From the NCBI GenBank assembly GCA_916610825.1, contig OU744453.1:18378241-18442240 (forward strand): DNA of 64,000 nt. Reading direction: 5' to 3'. A program made the position numbers and the translations under genes. Of the stretch, positions 1 through 12,400 are shown piece by piece; the stretch's first letter is position 1; each line of letters begins with the position of its first letter. The notes under the pieces are model-generated. The model saw only the letters and a program-made list of their open reading frames with translations. It searched no databases and had not been told where the DNA came from. This DNA comes from Haliclystus octoradiatus. Taxonomy: Eukaryota > Cnidaria > Staurozoa > Stauromedusae > Haliclystidae.

Positions 1-431
1 ATATTTTATTATAATAGAGCTCTCTTCGCTATTCACCATTCGCTTCGCTATGGATCAATAAAACTGTGAAAAAATTGTGAACCATGGCATAATCACAAGT
101 TTTTTAACAATATTTACTAATAAATAAATTATGATATATGTTGGGTTGCAGTTTCATTCAAACTATATACTTAAATTTAAATTCGATAATATTTAAATGG
201 CTACGATCGTAAATGCCTGTTACTGATTTGCAGATGCGACAAAACTTTACCCCTGAGTAAGAATTTGTTGAGTTGATGATTGTCAAAATTCCTGTTTTCA
301 TGAACTGTTTTCACAAGGGTGCAGATCAATTTCAACGCTGTATTTAGCTTCCATTAATGTTCCTTTCTTTGATTTGGACACTGGTCTAATAAATTGCCAT
401 ACTTTTTATAATCTAATTTCAAAATAAATAC

Positions 432-3400
432 CTGATAATCAACCGAAATTAGAGGATGATGAGGTGGAAAAGCACGTGTTGATCCTTTACGATGAACTAG
501 TAACATTTTTTCTCTTCCGTCAACCATCTACTCAGATATCGTCAAGAATTAAAATGTTAAAAGTAGCAAGCAATCAATAATAATAAAATATGTAATTTAT
601 ATGTAATTGTATTTTATCGTTATCATTTTTTCTCAACCATTATTTGAGTATGAATGATGATTCTAAAATATCACAAAGGTTTTAAGCGATCTGATTGGTC
701 GAAAGAGAGTGCATGAAATCCTAGGGTAAAACATGGCTCCGAAAACCGGGAAAAACCGCAAGCTTCAAAAAGTTTTTGATCTGTGATAAAATACAGAATT
801 TATAACTTTTTGATAACAATCCAATAAATATCTCAATAATGGCTACGATTTACAAACGACATTTCGCTCAAGATGTTTTTATTTATCGAAAAGCGTGGTA
901 AATGAGTTATTGGTTGTGTAACATGCAAAATAGAAACACAGAATGAAAGACAATTATAGGCTACGCTGTTTCAAGGTAAACCTAAAATTTAAATAACAAT
1001 TACTGCATTAATTTGCTAAAGAACTATTGTACCATTTATATTACAGACGTTCTTGTATATGTCTTTCTTATTCGACAAAATCTATCTTGTTGTGGGATTC
1101 TCTTCATGCTTGGTTTATGAATTGAAATTGAATTTTAAATTGTGAATTCATGAATTGAAAATTTGCCGTCAAATGAGATTCCGACATTTGTTTTATTTTA
1201 GAAAAGGGTTACCACATACTTGCCATGTTTGTATTCATATTTACTAAACGAGAAAATGTTGGGAGACACTCGGGAAGCTAAATATCACTCGCTCGGAGCT
1301 CGTGATTTTTTAGCGCTTCACTCGTGTCTCCCAACATTTTCTCGTTTAATAAATATGAATACAAACATGGCAAGTATGTGGTAACCCTTTATTGAAATAA
1401 ATATCAATCTATCTATCAATTTATATACCACATGTTGAAATTTGTTTATTATATTTCAACTTTGAAGTTTAAAAGTATTTTGGAGATAAATCTTGCTGAA
1501 GCCTTGATACAAATAAATTTAAAACATTGTTGCCATGACTTATTTTTCTGTTACTTTGGAGCATGCAAGCAATTGAAAATTAGAATGTGAATTATAAAGA
1601 AAAAGAAGCCAATACAATACAAATAGATGATATTCCATTTCATAAAAATGTTCACAAATTTTTCATGAACTGAATTGTGATCTGTTCATGTCCCTGCGAA
1701 AAGCATGAAAATTACATCAAAATCAGACCATTTAACGTTCATGAACTAGTTCATGAACTCAACAAAACGCGAATGACGAGAAGTTACAAAGAAATTATAA
1801 AAATATAAAAAAAAATATTTTAACAAAATTGTATATCTATTTGCATTTCACGATGCAGTCAAACCTGTTATAACGGTCACCTCTATACAGCGGCCACCTG
1901 TCTATAGTGGTCACTCTTGCAATGTCTAAAATAGTATATTCTATTGAATCAAACCTGTATATAAAGGTCACCTGTCTATAATGGTCAATTTATCTACCTC
2001 TCGTAGCTGACTGTTATATACAGGTTTCACTGTAATACAAGTGGACATCAAAAGAGTTTTCACATAGCCATGATTGCACTAAAAACATTCTATAACATCT
2101 GCACTGTGAAAACAAAATGAATGTAATACAAAAAAGATACATGTTGCTCAACTTTGGCAATATTGTGTGAAACATCATAAATTACATGCATATCAAGATC
2201 ATCAGGAGTTGATTTGAATGTCTTAGCAAATGCCTACAAAAAGAAACACATTATTAAAACTCTAAATCAGCAAAATTATGTCGATTATAATTGAAGGAGG
2301 AAATCACTCAACGCGGTGATCAGTGATTTTTTTATGCCTCCTTGTTTTTTCCTTAGCATTTTTCTTGTGCGTCAGAAAATTATGGAGCATAAGAAACTGT
2401 GCTCCAAGTGCTTAATAGTAGTTGCTTCGGTAATGAACAAAACATATCAATATTGTATGTAAGGGTAAATTATAGTATGAACACAATTTCTAAAATATCA
2501 CGAAGGTTTTCTGCGATCTGATTGGTCGAATGAGCGTGCATGAAATCCTAGGGTAAAACATGGCTCCGAGAACCGGGAAAAACCGCAAGCTTCAAAAAGT
2601 TTGATTTGTGATAAAATACAGAATTGATAACTTTTTGAACAATACAATCCAATAAATATCTCAATAATGGCTACGATTTACAAAACGACATTTAGCTCAA
2701 GATGTTTATATTTATTGAAAAGCTTGGTGAATGAGTTATTGGTTGTGTAACATGCAACATAAAAACACAGAATGAAGGACAATTATAGGCTATGTCGCGG
2801 TTTCAAGGTAAACCTAAAATTTAAATAACAATAACTGCATTAATTTGCTAAAGAACTATAGTACCACTTATATTACAGACGTTCTTGTATATGTCTTTTT
2901 TTATTAGACAATACCTATCTTGTTGTGGGATTCTCTTTGCTTGGTTTATGAATTGAAATTGAATTTTAAATTGTGAATTCATGAATTGAAAATTCGCCGT
3001 CGAATGAGATTCCGACATTTGTTTTATTTTAGAAAAGGGTTACCACATGCTTGCAAATGTTTGTATTCATATTTACTAAACGAGAAAATGTTGGGAGACA
3101 CTCGGGAAGCTAAAAATCACTCGCTCGGAGCTCGTGATTTTTTAGCGTTTCACTCGTGACTCCCAACATTTTCTCGTTTAGTAAATATGAATACAAACAT
3201 GGCAAGTATGTGGTAACCCTTTAGTCTAAATTGTTGGTTTGAATATGTCATGTTTGCACTGTCAAACTTTTCAAAATGTTTCAAGAATTTCAATAAGCTA
3301 TTGAATAAATCTCAAATTAGTAAGTGAACATGAGCATCATATATCGCTGCCTCTTTGATGCTCTAACAAAAATATTTAGTTGGTAATTCAAATATTTCAA

Positions 3401-6400
3401 AGTATTTCATTACATCTTACCTGTCTTGTCAAGAACGTCATACTAGAACGATTGACCCAAGCATAGTTTGCTGCAGCGGACATTGCTTTTAAATAGTCCT
3501 GTCCTTCTTGAGATGTTATGCGAGCACACGCCAACTAACAAATAATAGAGAGCAAATAGAAAATGGATCGTATCAAAACCTCATGATAATTATGCTGTGA
3601 ACAATTCATAATGATTTAGTGCTATTAACTATGAACTTCTCAGGAATCGACAAAAGTGGGAATCCCGCAATCTTAGATTCCAGAAGGTTAGAGAAATCTA
3701 GAACAAAAAATTCTTTTTTCATGATTTATGGGCCAAACGTCAACAAAAAAATTCAGAAGAAATTGTTGAAAAGCTCAGAAGATTTTTTGTCTGACAATGA
3801 TACTTGCTGTGGTAGCCTTGCTTCCACATGGAGGATTGAAGTGTCAGCCCGACAACGAGAGGAGCAGAACCCAAACCGCCTGTCAGCCATGAAGCAATAT
3901 TATATTGATATTATGTTATGCTATGTTATATATCATTAGTCTTATTTACAATTATTAACATAGATTAAATCACAACAACAGAATTGTAATGAGAATTTAC
4001 TAAAGATTCCATGCATGTGTTGCCTAATACTTCAATCAAACATTAATGTGGCATCAGAATAATCACCATCATAATCAGAATCAGAATTGTCACCATCTCT
4101 ACAATTCGTTAGCGGGACTTCAGGCGCGATGCCTGACAAGCTACGGCATCAGAAAGGTCTCTGATGAGTTCCTTGGCAGGAACGAAACACGTGTCAGACC
4201 AGCCTCGTCAATTGATCAGAATAATCGCTAGCATAAATGTTTATTTCATTGCAAACAATGAATTGTTTACTGAAACTCGGCCTATTATGCCATCATTACA
4301 ACATAAGTCAAAATTACCAAAATAGTTACAATAATATTTGAAATAAAAATAGTTAAACAACAAAATCAAACAAAGACCACAACAACAACACAATTACAAC
4401 AAATATTGTTAAAACACAAAACAGTGTCAGATATTTCGCTTCGGCGGTTATGATCATAACACATCAATTGTTAAATAGATGTGATTAACTTGGCCTATTA
4501 TATCATCATTCACTACGAAGATAAATTAGTATATAAAGTAAATACAAGTTACAAAACAGGATATACGCTTATAAAAGCTCAAGTGAAGTAATAGCCTAAA
4601 GACAATATTGTTCTACCGTATTGCTACTGTGTGTATTACTGTAAAAACAGTTCATGAATATTAAAAAGTCCAATTTTAATGATTATTAATTATGCTACTG
4701 TTACCTGTCTGTCATTCACATAGATTTTATCTCTGTTCATTGCTTTTTCCATTTGCACGAGAGCATCTGAGAATATTAAGACAAACTATTAAAGAAAAAC
4801 TGTGATAAAGAAAATGTCAATACTTACCCAATACACAATCAGTGTTGTTTTTAGATACGTTCTACCGATGTAAAACATTTTAATAAATTCACGAGAAGTT
4901 CATGAACTTTTCATCAACCCAAAAACTTCATGACCATCTCAATTATCGGTAGCTCAGATTTGGAGGATAAGCTCAAATGGAACAGCAGTCATATTTCAGA
5001 TCTGACCATATCTGTTTGACTGTGGTTCAAATCACTCAAAGTTTTACTCAGACTTGAAATTATCTGAAGGATCAACTGGGTACCATCTGAGTATATCGCT
5101 GCACATTTACGATCAAGGCTTTTTTCCCCTTTGGAAAAAGTACATGTTCATGAACTCGAAATTGCCCAAAAGTTCATGAAGTTTTCATACAATTTTGGGT
5201 AGTTCCACGTTGTTTATGAACTGTTTATGACTGTTCATGAACCTACCAGAAAAATGTTCACAAATGAACTATTCATGAACTCAGAGATTGCTTTCACAGG
5301 CTATCTGCCATGAAACATGTTGAAATTAATCTGAAGTGTCACGACCGAGATGGTAAGAGAGAATTTAAAATCATTATTCTTAACGAAAAGAGTGACTCCT
5401 CTAAAAATAAAATATTGGTAAGGGCATTTTTGGTAGCGCTATATTCTCTCTTATTAACAATTTATGAAGCTTTCACAAAAAGTTCATGAATGTTAAATGG
5501 CATGTTTTATCCATGAAACTTTTATAAAATGTTCATGAACTGTTTTCAAAGGAGTAGATATGTTATCTTACCTGTTGCAACCTGGTGACCTAGACCACGA
5601 CTTCCGCTATGAAGCATCACACACACCTGCAATGTAAGTTACAATTCATAAACTAGCTCATGGATCAATCATATGTGTAGTATATTGGAATACCTTAATA
5701 TCAAAACAAAACAGGAATAACATCGGTATGTTTTATTATAGAAATATAAATGTTTGGTAGGCTATTTAAGTCAACATAGATGCATGCATGGTCCGGCAAA
5801 AGTACAAATATCGGAATCCTAGATTCCGGAAGGTTAGAACAAATCCAGAATAAAATTGATTTTTAATGATTTATTGGTCAAACATCAACAATAAAATTCA
5901 GAAAATGTTGAAATGCTTCAGGATTTCAGAAGGCTGAATCTTGTATCAGACCCTGCTTGCATGATATATCAATCTACACTCAACGGTTGACAATCACAAT
6001 AAAAAACCATTCTTTAACTTGATTTGATCAGTTGTATATACATTACTTTGAAATGCCATTTTATGAATATCAGGTTCACTTCAATACAAGAAGGAACCTT
6101 GAATACAAGTTGCTACTGTAATTTACTCTCAATAACAAGTACTTTTAAAATATTACAAGTTCATGAACAGTTCATGAAGCGTTCATAAACTTGTCAACAT
6201 TTTTCCCCATATGGATTAGGTCAATAAATATTGCTAACAACTCTCCCATGCCTGTAATTTATAAGCAAAAATTAAAATAAACAGAACAATTAAATGACAA
6301 CATGATGTGGAAAATACCTGGCCTTTACGATCGATTCCCATTCGACCAGCTGATCGTTTATTATATATATCTTCAACAATTTGAATTTCAGCGTAATGAT

Positions 6401-9400
6401 TTCCTGCACCAAGCGTACCAAGCTGACGATCAATAAAATGAGAATTAAATAAATACAAAATATACCTTGACAGCAAAACAAAAATTATTTGTATGAAATC
6501 AAATATTATAATCATCAATTATGGAATGGCTGCTGTTAATCAAACAGTATTTATTTATATTGAAATCAATATACAGTAAAACCTGTTATAATGGTCACCT
6601 CTATAAAGAGGCCACCTGTCTATAGTGGTCACTCTTGCAATGTCCAAAATAGTATTTTCTATTGAATCAAACCTGTATATAAAGGTCACCTGTCTATAAT
6701 GGTCAATTTATCTACCTCTTGTTGCTGGCTGTTATATACAGGTTTAACTGTATTGACCACTGTATAGAGCTGTCCATTATTTGATTGTAGCATATATATG
6801 ATTATTTTTCTATGTTAGGATTCTTCAAGCAGAGATGTGGCTGGAAATAATGCAATTCAGAACTTTGTAAAATAATCTACCAAGTTTCCTTGGAAACTAC
6901 TTGTGACCTGTTATGAATTCGCAGCAATTTCTTTGCATCAGAACAATATCTTACGAGACATTACATGAATAATTACTTACCTGTGGTAAGCCTCTCTTCT
7001 TTGCACGTTGACTAACTTTTGATGGATCTGCTTGTAGCATTCGACCATACTCTTCACAATGTTCTTTATCTTCTGCCCATGCATAACCTGTTTGAAAGTA
7101 TGAATCAAAACATGTACAAGTTTAGGCATTAGAACTAGATTCAGTATAAGTATTTAAGACGGTATAGCCCTACCGAAAGCGCCGGTATCAATCTTCTATT
7201 TCTAGAGGAATGGCTATCTTGGAGAAAAGCAATGATTGAATGTAAATTCTCTTTATTGATTTCAGCCGTGACACTACTGCAGATCAATTTCAAAAGATTT
7301 CATGGCAGATTGGCCTGGATTATCAATTGATGTGGTAGGTAGCCTACACTGCACCTATTCATAATGCAACTCCCACTAGATTCAGTATAAGTTTGCAATC
7401 AAACTGAAATCTTTTCTTAAATCAGTAGGGTATATTATCTCAGGGCTGTTTATCCGCCCAACAAGTTCTATTGAGTTATGGATATTCTTTATGCATTAAT
7501 TCGTATAATCATTCAGTTCATTGTGTGGTGGTTGCAGCTATGATGTTTTTGACAAAAAATTGTGATTTTATGACAATTGGTATTTTGTGATGATGTGGGA
7601 ATAATCTACCGTACCTAATTTATTTATGTTTCATTTTAGCTGGACCGAAAATCACGCAGTTCATAGACACTATGGTTTCCAAAAATATATAGGGGGGCTC
7701 ATGTACTTAGGCTAGATTCAGTACATATTTGAGTGAGCAGGGGATACAAGAGAAAGCCAATAACGATTGTTGTTTATTAGCTTATCAAGTTTGTACTAGT
7801 GTACCAATGAGACCATGCACAATCAGGGTCCGACAAAGTCCGGAAACTTGGAAACCTAGTTTGCGGAAGGCTAGAAAAATTCAGAAGGTTAGCCAAAATG
7901 TTGAATATAAAGCTAAAATAAAGCTTCGATTTTACGCTTTTATGTCAGTAAAATTACTTGAACATTTTTCTAACGTTTATCTAACAGTATAAGGTTTGCG
8001 GAAGGTAAAACATTTTGTCGGACCCTGTGCACAATTCATTAATTGCCTTGGGAAAGAATAAAATTGTAGTGATCTTGAATAATGTAAAAATAATCTTCTC
8101 GGATAAATATATATCATAACAACGTTGCGATCATTTGATTATACCTTCTCGTAGTGACCAGTCCATACCCATTTCAAGTGCATCTTCTAAATCCCTTAAC
8201 AAATAAGATTGAGTAAATATTTAGTATCTAACACACCAGTGAAACATACAAAGGAACGGAATAGCTATAAAAGTTGATAGATGTATAACCATGCGGGATT
8301 GGATTAACATTGAATTAATTTTATGGATTCCGCTAAGTGCTTATCTACAGCCTGGATTTGAAGCCTTTCAAATTATTTTTGGTTAAGTATTTAATAATCG
8401 ATTTTGAGTTGAGTATTTATTAATCAAATTTGGATGAGTGCAAACTCGGATATACGAAATAAAAACCGTTGAAAGTATTGATCCTGTTACAATGTAGTCA
8501 TTTACAACGATTATAATTAAAGAAACAAAGATCACTGAAGAGGACGATACATTCTAAATTTCTTGAAAATCTATCTAATAAACAATTCTCAATTTCTTGT
8601 TGGATTTTTTGCCAAAGACTAAAAATGTGCTTACTTTGCTGTCATGGGAATGATTCCTTTCGACCCAACACCAACCGGTATGTGATCAAACAATGCCTAG
8701 AAAAATGATCCAAGAAACAATTAGAACTGTAAAAAATTGTAATTCATAACATTTCCCTATAAAAGCTCCTTGTGGCACTTTTCAAATATCTAGAAGAGCA
8801 GATTTTTTTACCGAAAACATTGATAATAAATATATCTTAGTGATTTGACACATCATATCAATTTCTTTCAAGAGATTTGATCATTTAATAAAAAAAATTT
8901 AGAGTTCATGAACGGCTCATTTACTATTTGTGAGCATTATGAACATTCATTAAGTTTTTACAAACACCTTAAAACCATTTCAAGAACCGTTCATAAACAG
9001 TTCATGAATGTTTAATGGCTTGTTTTCACAAACTTTTTCATAAAATGTTCATGAACTGTTCATGAAAATTGGGCCATGTTAACATTCACAAACTACTTTC
9101 ACAGGAGGAAGAAACAATTAGAATGTTTGTAAAAGTTGTAATTAAGAACATATTGCCCTATCAAAGCTCTTCGTACAATTTTTCCAATATCAGCTTTACA
9201 AATTTGAAAACGTTTTGCAAACGATGCTTATCTACAATATAAACGTCGATGTATGTCTGTCTGTATTAGCAGTATTCGAGATTCACGCTTCTCCTGGTAA
9301 ACGTATCAAAACCAAACTTTTCGTGGGGTATCATATAATTATTTGTCACAACATAGGCCATGTTTCGTGTCCGTATCTTTATATTCCTTTAATTGACGGT

Positions 9401-12400
9401 CCGAAGCGTATTTTTTTTGTAGGATTTCTCTTGCGGCTCCACAGAAAGAACGAAATACATTCTCATGTTCGTCACGCTTCGTATTTCACATCCGACTGAC
9501 AATCAGTTCTATTGTTTATTTATCATTTGGGCTAACTTCTAGCAAATAAGGTTTCTATTATTTTCATTTTCAAATCATTTTAAAGTTTCACCCAGCGGAG
9601 CGGGTTCACTTCACTAGTATATACATAAAAGGCAATAAAATGAATGTGTTTGTACCTGTGCTAGTTGTTCTTTCATTGGTTCAACATCTTTGACATCTAA
9701 ATTTGTTCTCAGTAATCGCACACCACAGTTGATGTCAAAACCAACACCGCCTATCAATGAATGATTGATGTAAATAAGTAAACAACCACAAACCGGGTAA
9801 GCTAGTAGCTTTTTTCACCAGTGTGGTTGATTAATTTGTTAGTTATTCTGAAGCTTGTGCGAGTTTAATGGCTGGATGCCCTTCCTGACGCCAACCAATA
9901 GTGTTTCTGCCAGGGATTGAGCCCAAGGCCCTGCGGGTCGTGGTCCAACGCCCTAACACTAAGGCCCGCCAATTTTCGTGAAATTCAAAAACAAGATTGA
10001 ATGATTGATTTAAATAAGTAAACATACTATTATGATTTAATAAAAGTAATTATTGACAGTCTAAAGAAGGAACTTAATGTTACAAATAATTTAGTTGTAA
10101 ATGATAAGCTACTGTCATGACACAATGACATGATCTCTACTGGAAGCCTACTTAAAACATACTGGAATGGGATTGGGTAATGAAACCATACTGAAATTCA
10201 CCAGACACAACATATCTAGATTCTTCTCATTCTACGAAAAACTACTGAAATGCACCTTGAAAGTTGAAATATACCAAAAAGATTGATACGGTTTACCCAT
10301 ACTTATTTGCAGTTGCCAGTACTGACGTCATTGGATTTTTGGAAAATGACATCATTTAGGGAAGCGTGCCACTAAAAACATTGGAAACATTAATAAAATA
10401 AACATACCAGGAGACACAACTGCTTCAGGATTTCCCATATCAAATGCTGCCATATTACCTATGAAATATATCAAATTATTAATCATTTTTATCAATCGTA
10501 GTAGCAAGTAGTAGTATAGACAGTCACATTATAGGAATGTGCCGTCTCCCATACGCTCAACATATTTGCTACACAAAGAACACCACAAATCACGGTCAGA
10601 CATTCCTGATAAAGAAACTTTTAAATAAGGCAATTCACGATACAAAACATTATGAAAAGATACTACTCTCCCGTCGAAACATCTCCTTCGGTTGCAAGTG
10701 AAGGATGTCATGCAGCGGTTGAGGGGCATACGTCTTTGGTATCAATCGTAGGATAATATTAACAATTATGCTTATGAAGAAAGGGATTCTCAAATTCAGA
10801 ACAGAGGTATACAGAAACAGAAAAAAAACTCTTTCTCCAGCAGGAGTATTTCAACATCAGCAGAACTGCAGTGACTGTTTTATCAGACAGGTTGCCTGAG
10901 TCGGGAGTTATATTTGTTAGAAAACAATTAGCCTGTAATTACTGTAATTTCAAGTTTGTTACTCCGTCAAACAACACAGGGTCAAAGAAAGCTTGGAAAC
11001 CTGGAAACTAGGTTGCGATGTTGAATTAAAATTGAAATAGATAACTCAAATTTATGAAGGATAATGAATAAAACTTCATCGTTCACAGAAACAACTTTTA
11101 TTGGAACTGACTGTAAGCTTCAACAGAATTATTATAATTGAAGATATGTAGCCTACATTAATAATAACTAATAGTCTAATATATACATTAACATAATTAA
11201 TACATTAACAATTCTCACCAATAGCAAAGCCATACCCAGAGTGAACATCAGGTAAGCCAACAGATCGCTAAAAACAATAACATAATAATGAATTAATCTG
11301 TGATATCAGTTCATGAAAGTTCATGTTGCTGTTCAGGTATTCATGTATGTACTTTTACAGGGGTTGAAAATGTTAAAAAATTAAGAACATAGTTGTTGTA
11401 ATGAAAACTTTGCAAAATGCTTTAGAATAACAAAAATAATCTGACATCTAACAACCCATTAGGGTCATTCCACGCCAAATCAACGCACTCATTTGACAAA
11501 AAAAATTGATTTTGATGAAAGTTTGTAGAAATGTAGTGTTTTGTATCCAAAATTCAAATTCGAAATTATTTTTGAAAAATTTCGGTTCTGTCGCGAGATA
11601 TTGACACCTTAAGTTCACACGATAAGCCAAAAGTAGAACAAATAGGTCAACTTCAAACCATCATAACTTGGCCATTATTCGGAGTTCAAGCATGATTGTA
11701 AGCTTACTTGAGTAGATTGGAACATTGTTGTTTTATTCAAATAGAAATAATTATATAACATATTGTCGCTTTGAACATTAATTTTGACTTAGAAATATAA
11801 ATATTAAAATATAAAGGAATGTACTATCTCAGATATTGACAGTATCGAAATTTTTCAAAAATAATTTCGAATTTGAATTTTGGATACAAAACACTTAAAT
11901 CAATTTTTTTTTTTGTCAAATGAGTGCGTTGAATTGGCATGGAATGACCCATTAAGGGTAACTGGTTGTCACCCTATTGGAAAAAGTACCCATAGTTTAT
12001 GAACTTTTTTCGCAAGAGTAAAAGGATGACCTGTTGACTAGCTGTGCATCAGCTGTCGATAAGTCATTCAAGTCAAGACATAAGTACATAAGACATTAAA
12101 ATAATTGAAACAATTGAAAAATATGATTGATATGGACTCAAATGAAATTTCATTAAGAGTTCAAAAGCGTGATCAAATTTGAAAAAATTATTAAAAAGCT
12201 ATCTCCTAAATTTATGCCTTGTATTTCTCTTCATGGAAGTCATTTCAAAACAAAGTATACAGCTTTTGATCAAAATGCTCCAATAGTAAATTAACATCTA
12301 TAGCATGCAATATAGTTTGAGTGTGTATTTGAATTAAGACTTACACCAACAATGCCAGGTAATGATGCAACATTAGCAATTTGTTTCATTCCAGGTAAGA

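Larger units (their letters stand above)
528..2140. other. RTCB intron 14, probable U12-type, with two transposons
   Basis: On the minus strand the donor is CAT|GTATCTTTTT and the acceptor region is TTCTTGAC followed 14 nt after the branch A by the AG. Both resemble minor-spliceosome signals (GTATCCTTT and TCCTTRAC) rather than the GTAAGT donors used by most neighbouring introns. The intron also contains copy 1 of a 735-bp repeat (659-1392), a block with TTCATGAA palindromes (1640-1765) and a pogo-like MITE (1856-2032). Confidence 0.55.

Noticed and set aside
6234..6518. 94-residue minus-strand frame as a gene
   Set aside because: Its centre is RTCB exon 10; the ends are intron read-through.
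9215..9499. 94-residue frame, with a similar one at 39747-40022
   Set aside because: Both lie wholly in the two Helitron copies, and similarity follows from shared transposon descent. No known domain.
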